Positions 12,063-23,403 of a stretch of 64,000 nt of DNA are shown here, piece by piece. Source of the DNA: Amylostereum areolatum (taxonomy: Eukaryota > Basidiomycota > Agaricomycetes > Russulales > Stereaceae); assembly GCA_012932865.1 (NCBI GenBank), contig SAXG01000006.1:620001-684000 (forward strand). The letters are read 5' to 3'. A program made the translations under genes and the position numbers. Below the pieces are notes generated by a model. It had not been told where the DNA came from. It made no database searches and saw only the letters and a program-made list of their open reading frames with translations. The stretch's first letter is position 1, and each line of letters opens with the position of its first letter.

Positions 12063-14611
12063 CTACACGTGAGACGTGAGATGCTCGTCGTCAGCTTCCA
12101 GCAAAAGATCAACGAGGACGGAGAAAAGCAACCCACCAAGGATCGCCACATTGACCTCCGTCGCGAGAGCTTCGCGCCCCTCGCGCCCAGCCCAGCGCCC
12201 GATCTCACCCTTCGCCTCCATCGGGAAGTGGTACGCCACGACGCCGAACGTGCGCTCCAACAGCGCCTGGACCTCCTTCCGACCATCGCGTTTGTACTCC
12301 GCACGTAGCCCCCGTCCGTACGCGATCGCCGCGCGCAACGCCGCCTCCGCCGCGCTCTTGCCGTCTTCCGCCCCGCCGGACCCCATCGCCCCGTCGTCGA
12401 CGTCCATCCCGTCGACGTCGACCCCCGCGCCCGCAGGTTCGTTCTCGCGCTCCTTGCCCGAGCGCACGGTCTCGACGTGCCGCTTGGTCTCCGCCGCGCC
12501 GTTGACGAGCTCGACGAACTTGCGGCAGCGCATCTTGAGTCGGACGAAGCCCTCGTCGCGGGCGAGCACGTCGGGGAACCAGGCCTGGGTCTGCTCGAGC
12601 GCACCGTCGAGGTCTCCCGCTTGGATCGAGCGTAGGACCGTGAGCCGTCGCTCGAGGACGCTGTTGCTTCCGGTGGTAGCCAAGAACTCGGACAGGGAGG
12701 GATCGGCGAAGGAGGTGATGTCCGATGGCTCTGCTTCGGCGTCGGGCATGGGCGAGTCTGGCATGTCAAGGGGGGCGATCGAGGCCATGGAGATTCCTGG
12801 AGGAGGCACAGGCAGGGCGGGCGAGGTGGGAGTGGCCGCGACGAGCTGTTTCTCGAACGCCTGCGCGGTTTTGGCGTAGCCGTGGTGGATGAGGTACCCA
12901 AGCACGAGCTTGCCCATCGCCTCGCGTCCCATTTCACCCACTCCCATCCCTGGTTCACGATCTTCTTCACCGAGGGCGGGTTCGTCGTCCGCCTCCGTCT
13001 TGGAGGGGTGATTGAGCACGCTCCAGTTAATCGGGGCCACGTTGGATCTCAGCCCAGACGGCATCGCGCTGGCCTTGCACGTGCTCGTCGATGTCAAACC
13101 GAAAGGGCTGCTGGCCAAAGTTTGCACGGATGGACTCGCCGGTATAGCGCAAACCCACGGACGGATAAAGCGAGGTGGGCGGGATACCGATGTTGTCAAA
13201 GACATAACCTGTGTCGACAGAGGAAAAAGAAATACAACTAAATTCGGGTGTTGCAAACGAAACCAGATGGCATAAACGCACCGATCAAAGTCCCATTCTT
13301 GGTGAAGAAGGCGCGATTCTGGCTAAAGTCGATCCCTGCGCCAACGGTGTCGCCCCCTTGAGCATAGGGTCAGCTCTGGCTCCAAGGTCGCATGACTGGG
13401 GAGGCATCAATGAAGACCTACCGCCAAACACCGGTCCGTACGTCATGCCCGTCTTCTCCGCCGCGAACGAGTGTCCGTCGTCGCTGTGATACCCCCAAGA
13501 GTTCTTGTCCCATCCAGGAAGTTTGTTCAGTCGATTCTCAGACGTGGTAAACCCGATGCTGACGTGGCTACGATTCGAAGGTAAGCAAACACTTGAATTG
13601 GCCGAGAAGGAAAACCCACGACTTTTGGCTTTTGCTAAGCACGTCGATTTCGAAGTAATAGATACCGCACGCAGGCGGGATCGGGTGATTTGCTCGAGCG
13701 AGACCGACGTTGTCGACTGCAGCGGTGCCTGTGTCAGGACGATCGTTGAACAAGGTCTACGGAACGGAGCGAGATCCGAAGAACGCACCATTGTTATGGA
13801 GTTCTCGACCGTCCGGGGAAACGCTTAGGTACGGGTGGCGGTCTTGCTCGCTCCAGCGGGTGGGAAGACGGAGAATGGGGCAGCTACCGGCTGGGGTATC
13901 CTTCGAAGAGGGGACGGGGGTAGTGGTGGTGTAACGGCGCACGGGCGGAGAGGGGCTTCGATCCTCGTCGCTGTCGCTGGCGGGAGTAACGAGGCGAATG
14001 TGAGTGGGAGAAAGCGGAGCCTGAACTTGGTGGTGCAACTGGGGTGAGGGCTCGGTCTGGAGAAGGTGGCGAAGGGCGGAGTGATCGAGGTAGGCTGGGA
14101 GAGGGAACGATTGGGGCTGAACGGGAGCATGGGGATGGGCAGCGTGGGGGCGCCAGTGGGGGTTAGCGTAGGGGACGTGAGCGGAGTTCCAGGCCGGGGA
14201 GCGCAGAGAGACGGGGTTTGATGAGGGAGCTCCGGCACTGGGACGGCGTGCGCGGGGGGAGTTGGGTGGAGAGCAGGCGACATCGGCCCAGCTTGAGGAG
14301 GGCCCGGAGGCAGAGCCTGCGGCGGGATTTCCGGTAGAATTACTGGCGCGAATGATGCGAGGAACAAAGGTAGGAGCCGGACGATGGTGGTGGGGGAGGA
14401 CGTAGGGCAAGCCGTGGCGGGGCACGGAAGAGGAGGCGGAGGAGGCGGAGGAGGCGTGGAGCGGCGCGGAAGAAAGGGCGGGGAGGTGAGGGTGAGTGAT
14501 GGGCAGGGGGCTGGCAGAGAACGGCATGGAGAGCACGTCGTCGATGGGCGGAAGGGTCGTGGTCGACCTGGAGGGAACGTTCATGGACATGGAGCGCGAT
14601 GGCCGCGACAT
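12063..14611 (-). CDS. VID30: RanBPM-like SPRY-LisH-CTLH protein, GID1/VID30 scaffold of the GID/CTLH E3 ligase
   Basis: Scaffold and substrate-receptor platform of the GID ubiquitin ligase that removes gluconeogenic enzymes (family knowledge). The proposed start MSRPSRSMSMNVPS at 14611 opens a long disordered Ser/Pro/Ala region. The SPRY domain follows (GIYYFEIDVLSKSQ; SIGFTTSENRLNKLPGWDKN; WGYHSDDGHSFA; GAGIDFSQNRAFFTKNG; SLYPSVGLRYTGESIRANFG). Then LisH (KLVLGYLIHHGYAKTAQAFE), CTLH and CRA helices (IRSIQAGDLDGALEQTQAW; FVRLKMRCRKFVELV), ending EADDEHLTSHV and TAG at 12063. The frame carrying QGQRDAVWAEIQR stops at 13027, and the LisH part continues in the next frame with PINWSVLNHPSK, so one base too many lies near 13,030. 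An alternative in-frame start exists at 14806. Divergent from UMP1. Confidence 0.88.
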
Positions 14612-14844
14612 CGTCGGCGTCGTGTGGCGGGCGGTGGATGGCGGGAATTTGGTATGCTCCAAGAAATATTCGGGGCGTCGTCGTCGTCGCCGTCGTCTGT
14701 GAGGAAAGAGAAAGAGGACGGGCAAGTTACGTGGGTGGATGCGAAAGGAGAGAGCACGAGTTCTCGCAGCGTCAAACTCAAAAGTCTCGTGCGCGTCTCG
14801 AGACACTCGAGACCCTACGCGCGTTCTCTTCTCCTCCCACCATC

Positions 14845-15572
14845 ATGGTAACTCTCCCTCCCTCCCTTTCTCCTCTCCCTTCAGCTCTACCCGCCTGACT
14901 CACACGCTTTCTTCAGGATCCCTCTCTTCGCATCGTTCCCGCCGCACCCTCCAAGTCCGCGTCCATCGCCGACACCGCCAACTCCCTCGGCCTCCATGAC
15001 ACGCTCACCTACGGTCCCCGCAACCTCGCCACGGAGATCAAGACCGTCTCTCCCTTCCAGAACAGGCTGGAGAAGGTATACATCCACGTCGATCTGCCCG
15101 TGAACCCTGCTGATCCGACCGTCCGGTTCAGTGGAACGAGACCCAGGACAACCTGCATCTTACCATGCACAGGAATCTCTACGGCGTCGGCATACCTCTC
15201 ATGATGCTCATGGAACGCAAACTCGTCTCCACCGTACGCGCCACTCTCTTCTATCTTCGATCTAACGTCCCATTGACGATCCCTCACCTGTACGCGCGTC
15301 CTCTTCCACAACTCGTACGTTTCCGCATCTCCACAGAACCCTCATATGCCCGCTCTCCCTCAGTCGAACATACATCTCGACATCCTTCGCGGCACTGACG
15401 AGACCCTCGATGTCACCGACTTCTTCAGTATGCGTCTTGTTCTCCCCGACTCGCCATCACGTGACTTACGATGTACTTGACAGACACGGAAGCGGGTCCC
15501 TCCATGGACATCCACACTGAGATGGAAAGGAAGCTTCGCATGCAATTTCCCCGCTCGCACCTGTATCAATAG
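14845..15572 (+). CDS. UMP1: Proteasome maturation factor UMP1/POMP
   Basis: Short-lived chaperone of 20S proteasome assembly, degraded by the finished particle (family knowledge). Exon 1 is only the ATG at 14845-14847; after the intron the protein reads DPSLRIVPAAPSK, then LHDTLTYGPRNLATEIKTVS, WNETQDNLHLTMHRNLYG, GIPLMMLMERKLVS and the family hallmark LDILRGTDETLDVTDFF, ending RSHLYQ and TAG at 15570-15572. Five exons give about 145 residues, the usual size. All junctions checked keep frame. Only 233 bases separate its ATG from that of GID1, so the two probably share a promoter region; both belong to protein degradation. Confidence 0.93.
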
Positions 15573-15840
15573 ACTGGGTTTTCTCCTCGCAGCCACTTCG
15601 CCATGCTGAAATCAGGCCACTGATTTGATCGCGAACAGTAGTATGTGAATGGGGTCGTACAACTGCAGACCATGTATCTTCCTCCTGCCGTACACGGGCT
15701 CAAGGAGTGTAAACGAAAACGTGAAAAATACAGCAAACCGAAAGTTAGCTTAAGTATGTACGTAAAACAGCTGGTTGAGCTACTTGCAAGAGCAAGCCCA
15801 TCACTAGATTCACCACAAGCTCCCGCCCACGACGCCCCCT

Positions 15841-17797
15841 TCACAGTTCAGTATCCCTCCCCTCTCCCACCACGACGTCGCGCGCACTCTCCACACACCC
15901 TTCCAACAACGGGATCCCCTTCGCGGCATACGACCCAACAACCCACACCCCGGCCAGCCTTGCCACGCCCCCTCGCGCGTACCGCCGCGCCCTGCAGCAC
16001 ACCCACCCCCTGGTCCGTAAGGCCTGCACAGCATCTTGACCGCACGTTTCCCCTCCACGGTCAACAACGCCCGCTCCAACCGTGATACCGAGAGCACGCT
16101 CCCCGACGTGGGCGCCACGACCGGGTTCGTGGTCTGAAAGATCGCGTCTTCGTCGCTTTCCCCGTCCGCAACACGCGGGGCGTGGGTTGGTCGGGGCAGT
16201 CGGTGCGTCGTCATCGTATACGATGCGGGAACGACCAGTTTCGAGTGCGTGTCCTGGGCTGTCTTCTCCGATGAGGAGGGACAGGCGGGGGAAACGGTGA
16301 CGAGATTGAGGTCGCGTCTATCGTGCACGTCCGAGGGGAGGAAGCTGGCATCGGTGTGGTTGACGACGACCGTGTCCCGGTACGCCACGTTCTCGAGACA
16401 TGCGCCCAGCGCGTCCGCGTCCGCCGCGGCGCTCTCGTCCTGCAATTGCGTGCGAAGCGTTGCCGCGTATCCGCGCAGGAGGGGCGCTGCCCAGTTGGCC
16501 TGTGTTGCAAGGATAACGTGCGAGAAGCCGTTGTGGATCGACAACGTGTTCGTTGCGTCTGGGTCCGGGGGAGTGCAAACTATGGAGACGAGCCCCGGCG
16601 AGTGGGCATCGGGCACAAGAGAGGTCGCGGGTGCGCCGAGGTGTATGTGGGAAGCAGGAATGTGCGTTGAAAGTCGAGCGACGACGTCGCGAACACCGTT
16701 GGAAACCACATAATGGTGTGTGAGGAATGTGCGCCAGCAAAAGTCTGGGCAACGCGCAGTCAGGAAACAAGTGGGAATGTTTTGGATCCGAGGAACGCAC
16801 CGAGGAATTCCTCCGCGGGATGGTTCGCCACGTCCTCCCTGCTCGCCGTGCATACGGCCGAGAACAGCGGCTCGCATATATCGTCCACGAACGCGCGCCA
16901 TCGGGCATCGCAGCCTAACCATCGCGCGAGAGGCCCTTGGGGCGTATATCGCGTCGTCCACTCCGCCCAGGTCATGTCCGCGATGGCGGCGGGGCGAAGG
17001 ATCGGCGCCGAAAGCCCCAGCAGGCGGAGGAACAAGGCGAGCATCGACAGCGAAGTGGCAGTATGGTCCACATGTGCCCGCACGAGCGCCAGCATCTGTG
17101 CCAGCCAGGACTTGGCGCATGTTGCCTGTGTGAGCCATGTGGAAGGCATAGACAGCCCGCGCATGGCCGATGCTCCTCCGTATAAAATTTCCGGTCGAAT
17201 TGAAAGTTTCGTTTGCGGTGCGGGGAGGGTGGGAAGGGTCGTAAAGGAGTATGAAAAGTCGGTGGGACGGAAGGCGACGCCTAGGTGGGTATACAGGGCG
17301 ATGAGCTGGGGGTAGTAACCGCCTTGGAAGGATCGCATGGGCACGTCGACGCGCCATTCGGCCTGGGGTGCGCCGGGAAGCGTGAGTGAGATCGAATGTG
17401 AGTCCATTCCGAGTTCGGATGCCTATATGAACGCAGGGGGTTAGAAATGCCTAAAGGTGTGGCGAAGCCGCAGGGATAGCATATGGCAGTCCGACGGAGG
17501 CTAAAAGCGACATCTGCACAGGGCAAGCTTTCTGTGGCTTGTGTCGGTCCAGCTGCTACCTAAAAAAGAGGTGCAGAGCGCGGGATGTGGCCCACACACC
17601 TTTTCAAAGAGGTGCACCTCAAAGTCGACCCGTTCTCCATCTGCGAACGCGACGTCGGTCCGGGTGCGCAACGTACTGAGCAGGTAGGCGGTCGTCAAGC
17701 CAGCGAGGCCGCTGCCGATGACGGCGACTTTGACGGTGCGTGCGGGTGCTACATCGGTGGGGGAGTGTGAGCTGGACTCGGGCGGAGAGGGGTTCAT
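15841..17797 (-). CDS. FAD/NAD-binding flavin amine-oxidase-like protein (predicted oxidoreductase)
   Basis: The start MNPSPPESSSHSPTD at 17797 precedes a Rossmann dinucleotide-binding motif VAVIGSGLAGLTTAYLLS (GxGxxG). After an intron it reads ASELGMDSHSISL and then VDVPMRSFQGGYYPQLIALY, typical of a family of predicted NAD/FAD-binding amine-oxidase-like enzymes of unknown substrate. A 56-base intron joins AEEFL to DFCWRTFLTHHYVVSNGV. The C-terminal FAD-contact stretch GVWVVGSYAAKGIPLLEGCV is clear but lies in another frame from the preceding LSVSRLERALLTVEGKRAV, with the switch near 16,030. Either an intron ending TGTGCAG (a GTATCA donor would fit phase) or an indel of one missing or two extra bases explains it. 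The stop used is at 15841. Substrate unknown. Confidence 0.72.
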
Positions 17798-18270
17798 TGG
17801 GGGGCAACCGGGAAAGACTGGCGAGTAGTCGAACGTGTGGCAGAGATAGGACGTGGAGGATGAACCGAGCGAGGTCCGATGGCAGTGGAGAAGAGGAGAG
17901 TGGGAAGGGATCGCGTAGGGGGCCGGTTGTTGCGTCAAAAGAATGGATGTAAGACAGCCGGGTAGCCTAAGGCGAGAAGCAGGCCCCCGGACCATGTTGA
18001 AAGGGCGAAGGACGGAAGGTACATGATAAATGACACCGATGGTTCCATCTTGGTTCCATCCACACGGTTCAGAGCATGTTGGCAACAGAGTCATGCACTC
18101 ATCCTCTGGGAACTTTCTTCTATTTCAGGACATTTCCACTTGCTCAGAGACGCCCTTGCCTCTTCCGCGCAGCTCGGACATCCCCCGCGGTACTCAAGTC
18201 TCACCAGTCGTCGTGTATGAGATCAAAGATCGGATACGGCGAGCAAAAAATACACACAGAAAGACGAGCA
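17798..18270. other. Intergenic region upstream of the flavoenzyme
   Basis: About 470 bases between two genes on the same strand, presumably the flavoenzyme promoter and the MFAP1 3' end. An upstream in-frame extension of the flavoenzyme frame is open to 18094 but has no conserved character. Nothing else recognised. Confidence 0.4.
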
Positions 18271-20163
18271 TCAGTCCACCCGCCTCCTCTTCCCCTCCCG
18301 CTCTCGAGACAGAGTCCGTGATCGCGACCTCCCCCGCTCTCTCCACCGCCTATCCCTGTCGTCTCCTCTCCCGTCTCTCCTCGGTGACCGATCTCTGCCA
18401 CCACTCTCTTTTCGGTCCACATACCGCTCTCCGCCACCACGCCGGTCGGAGTATCCACGATCCCGGTCCCGGTCGTGACGGTCATCTCGCCTCGGCGGAC
18501 TTTGGCTCCTACTTCGTCCGCGATCCCGTGGAGCATACCCGTCGTCGCGCTCTCGCCATGAGCCCTTTCGGTCGTCCCGGAATCCTGTCGCCGCAGCGTT
18601 GGCACCAGTCCCAGGCCGTCCCGGAATCGAACCCGTGTTTTGTGGACAATCTTGTGAGGCATTGTGAGTAAAGGGTTTGATACAGGATTGTGACACTTCG
18701 TCCTCACCTTTTTTCATGTGGGGTCCACCACACAAAAAGCACCCATCCACCGTCCGTTCCCTTCCCCGCCAGCCTTGACCGGACCTGCACCACCGAAACC
18801 CACCCGTGCCCACCGTCGTGTCCTGATCTACCAAATGCGTATACTTTGTGCGTCCGCGCTTGCCGAAATTCTTGCACCTGCATAACAGCAGGTAAATGAC
18901 GACTACATCTACCGTCGATTCTGTCTTCTCCGTAAAGTCGTGGCGACGGAGGATTTCCTCGTCCTGCACGCAAACGCACATGGATGGATAAACCTTGAGT
19001 AAAGCACTTCACAACAACGGCAGTAAGCGCACCTGATGGAAAGCACCCTTGTGCCAATACTTCTGCAAGAACACCTGCTGTCCTTTCGGCTTCTCCTCGC
19101 GCAATTTGTTGGCGCGTTCCAGATCCTCCTTCAGCCGCTGCTCTTCGGGCAAAGCGCGTCGTCGCTCGATCTCTTCTCTCTCCAGATCCCGCGCCACCTC
19201 CGCTTCCTTGTCCCGTTTGATGCGCGCAAGCTCACGAAGCCGCCACGCCTCGAACTCGCCTTCCGGGTCGAGTCCGTCCGTGTCATCGACGTCGGGAGCC
19301 TCGTCCTCCTTCACCTCTGTTCACGGGGTTAGAAATGGGTAAACACATGGCGCGAAGGGAAGACGAAGACGCACTTTCAGCGAGCTCGCGGCGAATACTG
19401 TCTGCCACCATGTCATGACTCTGCCTCTTTCGCTCCTCCGCCTCCGCCTCTCTCTTCCTCAGCGCCTCCTCCGTGTCCTGGGCCTCGGCCTCCCGTTCTG
19501 CAACGGTGACGCGTCCGCGTCTGGAGTACAATAATTAATGAGAATAGTTGTAGTGTATGAACAATGAGACGTACTTTGGCACGAACACGGGACGGAACTG
19601 AACCTTCGGTTTCTCGTCATCCGAAGTCCGTCTCGTATTCGCTAGACTACGTGAGGATGAGCCTAACTCTTCCAAGTTGAGCGAGAACACAACTGCATAC
19701 TTCTTCGTCGGAATCATCGCCCCCTTTAGCTTTCGCGCCCTCCTCCTCTTCCTCCTCCTCGTCGGAGGACTCTAAGAACCGATGAGCACACCGACTTCAT
19801 GAAGGCAACTAAACACCCTCACCTTCCTCCGCCGCCGTCCTCCCCACCTCCTCCCGACCCGCCACGATCACCTTTCCATCCTTCGAGATGTTCACGTCCC
19901 GAAGCGCGATGCTCATCTTCCCCACCTTCCGCCCCTTCCCCGCATCCCCCTCGTCCTCCTCGTCTTCGCCCGCAGCTCCAGCAAGAAAGTCTTGGTCCCC
20001 CGAGAGCGCAACATCCCCCTCTTCTTCGAGCTCCTGCGGATCTTCTTCGTCCTCTTCGTCCGACGAGGGCAGGTCCGCCGGCGCCCTTCGGGGCCTTGCC
20101 TTTCCAGTAACGGCCCACGGGCCTCGCGGGACGCGGTGCTTGCTTGCGCGCTGCGGTCGACAT
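18271..20163 (-). CDS. MFAP1-family spliceosomal protein with C-terminal CCHC zinc knuckle and RS-like tail
   Basis: MFAP1 proteins are components of the B-complex spliceosome (family knowledge). The start is MSTAARKQAPRPARPVG, then RYWKGKAPKG. Acidic stretches follow; then KPKVQFRPVFVPK, a charged coiled region, PKGQQVFLQKYWHKGAFH, and the hallmark VMQVKNFGKRGRTKYTHLVD. Downstream of the normal family end there is a zinc knuckle CFLCGGPHMKKDCPQ (C-x2-C-x3-H-x4-C, split by an intron) and a long Arg/Asp/Ser-rich tail (GRSRSQSPPRRDDRHD) to TGA at 18271. A frame break lies near 20,070-20,095: the KAPKG frame must lose one base to reach ADLPSSDEEDEEDP, with no room for an intron. Identity is certain; the extra C-terminal module and the break are the points to check. 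Confidence 0.87.
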
Positions 20164-20495
20164 CGCCTTTGTCGTAGTGACCTAGTGCCAAGGAAGCGAT
20201 ACCAAAAGAGGTGAGTGTGTGCAGGCGTCCGGGGACAAGGTGGTGGTGGTGGTGGTGGCGGTGGTAAGTACACGGAACGCGTACATTTCCTTTTTCGGCG
20301 AACAGTCTAAATCACAAGCGCCGTGCGCCGTGCGCCGCGGTCGGTCAAAGCAAGAAAGCAATTTTACAGTAGTCTACGACACATAAACGAAGGATGAGAT
20401 GGAGAGCGACTTTCAGCACTGATTGCTCGCGGTCGAGGTATGTCGTGAGTTACTAGTAGTAGTACAATAACAGCCATCGAGCAGTGCAGGCCCAC
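20164..20495. other. Intergenic region between MFAP1 and PARP genes, with GGT repeat
   Basis: 332 bases between tandem minus-strand genes. It contains a GGT triplet run at 20239-20265 in the MFAP1 upstream region. It should hold the MFAP1 promoter and the PARP 3' end. No gene seen. Confidence 0.5.
20239..20265. repeat. GGT triplet microsatellite
   Basis: Nine triplets, all GGT but one GGC, just upstream of the MFAP1-like start codon. Confidence 0.75.
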
Positions 20496-23403
20496 TTAGT
20501 AGGGGTACTGCGAGTCGTTCTTGAACAAAAGCATATATCGCAAGCGGATCTGGGCCGGGTTGTACGCAATATACTGTCGTAAAGGCATCAGGAATTTTGT
20601 AGGTGCACCCGGGGAAAAATGCGAACCTCATTGTAGAACAAGCCATAAGGCTTCGAGGAGCCGATGGAGACGTCGCTGGCTGGGCCGTCGGGCATGTGGC
20701 ACCCCTTCAACGCGGCATTGTCCAGTGCAGAGCCGGCGTCCTTCCATTTCGTAGGCTGCCACCGGCCGAGACCGTGCGTGGTCCTACCCGAGCTTAGCAG
20801 TCAGCGAAAGTATCTTGGACTGACGGGACGAAAGTGGCACATTTTACCCGCTCTCTTGCAATCCTGATCGGCCTGGTAGTTGGCGCCGTACTGCTCGAAG
20901 GTCGGCCGGGCTGCGACTTCACAAAGAAGGAGAAGACCGGTATTATTGCTCAGTCTATGAACGCGTCAGGAAGGGACCTCGTGCGAAGAGAATAAAAGTA
21001 AACTTACTGGGCGTGGCAGTAGCCAGCAGACTTCAGATTGACGTAAGAAAGAGGAAGAGAACGAGGATAGCTATGCATACCTTCGATACCATCTAAAAGA
21101 AAGGTCGGTTCAGCAACAAACAGCATGCATCGGCGAAGAGACTTACATCGGCGAAATAAACTCCTTTGCCGAACATGTAACCATTGACAGGGGCTAGACG
21201 ATGTGCGAATGTAAGAAAGAGATGTAGAAGCCTTGCAAGAAGCGACATACCCTCGGGGGGAGCAATGCGAAGACCCTTGACGGAGAATACCTAGCGCGGC
21301 TCCGGATAAGTGACCCGGACAAGGATTAAAAAATGAATGAAACTCACCAGCAAAGTTCGTGGTGCGGGAACCATGCCAAAGCAACAGGCGCTGTCCAGTT
21401 CCCCAACTTGTCGAAACCAGCAGTTCTTCCAGGCATCGGTTTCCGATTGTCTAGACTCGTTCGTCAGCATCCGGAATGAGAGCAGTAGTCAAAGCTGAAC
21501 CCGACCTTTCTACACGGTATGCATGCATGATCTTGACCTGCAGCGAACTGTGCGTTGCGCCATGCGAGTCGGCCGTATATGCAGCGAGAGCCGCGAACTC
21601 GGCACTCATGGGGTCGACCGGTTCCATGCTGGACAGTTGGAGAGACCGGAACTGCGAGTCGAGCGGATTGATGGGCTTGCCGTCTGAGCCTGTATGGATG
21701 CTGGACTGAATGAGTTTCTGCGCTATTTCCTAAACGCATTCAAATCTATTAGAGACTGCACAGGCTGTTCGGCATACACGACCGACCATATCACCAAGAG
21801 CATCGACAAGGTCGAGCTCCCGCTTGAGAATTTCCATGTTGTCGATTACGACCGGCCGACTGCGACCAAAGACGTGGGGAATGATGCTACGTCAGAGGGT
21901 ATAAGCACTTGGCTTGTCCGAGAGCACAGGATGGCACGAACGAATAATAATTCTCGGTGAGATCCCGGCAAGCTCTTGCAAATCCACCCCGTGCTGTGGC
22001 AGCGGCAGAGTTGGGGTTGCCTACAATATCCGAAAGAACCTGGGGGCGCGTGCCGTGAGGAGTGGATGGTGAGGGATGTGGAGTGAGCGCACCTTGAGGG
22101 CGGAAAACCCGCCCAGAATCGTGGACCTGGCCAGCTTGCCGAGGGGAAGTTTGTTCGCGTCATAGTTCATAGAGGAAAGGTGGGCCTGGATCAAACTTGC
22201 ATACAGAAAGCCGTCAGAGCGTGTTGGGTTATCGCAAACAAACTGTTCACCTCTGGTTGAAGATGAGCTTGCACACTGTTTGCACTTCAGACGACAGCGT
22301 AGAATCAGGGATAGAGACAGGCTTGTCGTCGCCTTTCTTAGACGATCCAGCGGCAGCGCTATCATCATCGTCTTCGAAAGAACGTTCTGAATACCGATCG
22401 GTCAGTACTCATGCATCCGACCTGCGTCAGTTTCGTGCGCACCAATCCATGTATATTTGCCTGTATCGTCATGTAAGTCTCATATAGGGAGTTATATAGA
22501 GGAAAGAGACCGGCCTTTGGGCGGAACCATACCCCTCCGGGATTCCCAGTTGGTTGCCGTCTTTGACTTGAATTGTTTCTTGAACTCGTTGACTGCTACG
22601 GAAGCGGGAAAAGGCCCCTGTATAAGGAGGATATCGCATCAAAGTGACAAGAAGGGGCATGGACTGGTATACCTTTGAGGTCTTCTGGCCCCTCTCGCCA
22701 ACGCGTCCCCAATGTGTGAATAGCAAGCAAGAAGAGGCATCGTGGAGGGGGTGCAGAAGTTGAATGACATAGAACCTGTAGGAAATGTCAGTGGCCACCC
22801 GTCGAGAAGCACACGTTGAACGGTACTTGTTCGAGTTCCATCCGATGTTCGTCTGATTCAACATGGCATCCCAGACCTCGCCGTGGGCCTCATAGACCTT
22901 GTGGGTGTCTTAAGAGAGAAAGCGCGTCACAGCCTCATCTAACAAGGGCAACACGCAGACGACACATACCGACGTAGCCGGAGATGGGATCGACAGGAGC
23001 GGCACCCCGCTTGAGTACGGTCACCTGCGACGAAGAGGACTTAAGAGAAGGCAGCTTAGGGAACGACGCAGGTCGCATTCACCATCTTCTCATCGTCGTT
23101 GTCGTTGCTGCTACTGGCCTTGGCCTTGGCCTTCTTGCTTGCAGGCTTGGATTGACCATCATCAGAGTCAGCACGGGTTCGCTTGGAGGCAGGTTTGGCT
23201 CTGGATGCAGGTTTGGCCTTGGATGCAGGCTTCTTGGAAGGAGGTTGAGGTGGAAGAGCGGCGACAGCGACGGAGGCACCGGCAGCGACGGCGGCGGCGG
23301 CGGCGGCGGCGGCGGCGATCACATCCTTAACACGAGTACTGGCTCTCGTCGGGGCTTTCGGGGCAGCGTTTGGGTCAGTGGATGGGTTTTTGCGAGGGGG
23401 CAT
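20496..23403 (-). CDS. Poly(ADP-ribose) polymerase with WGR domain (PARP2/3-like architecture)
   Basis: DNA-damage-activated ADP-ribosyl transferase using NAD (family knowledge). The start [16 protein letters not shown] at 23403 opens a basic, Ala/Lys-rich N-terminus with no zinc fingers. The WGR domain follows ([31 protein letters not shown]), then the helical regulatory domain ([49 protein letters not shown]). The catalytic ART domain has [11 protein letters not shown] (His of the triad), [12 protein letters not shown] (Tyr) and [20 protein letters not shown] (Glu), so the H-Y-E triad needed for polymer formation is present. It ends FKNDSQYPY and TAA at 20496. Three single-base frame breaks occur between about 21,265 and 21,420 (see findings). 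Without correction the catalytic domain is unreadable. Many short exons. Confidence 0.88.
23288..23317 (-). repeat. GCC/GGC run coding polyalanine in the PARP N-terminus
   Basis: About ten GGC-type triplets encoding consecutive Ala at roughly residues 29-38 of the PARP, just after the segment [11 protein letters not shown]. Confidence 0.8.

Noticed and set aside
11636..12970. 444-codon minus-strand open frame
   Set aside because: It overlaps GID1 coding sequence in another frame on the same strand, reads Arg/Ser-rich with no domain, and is a shadow of GC-rich coding DNA.
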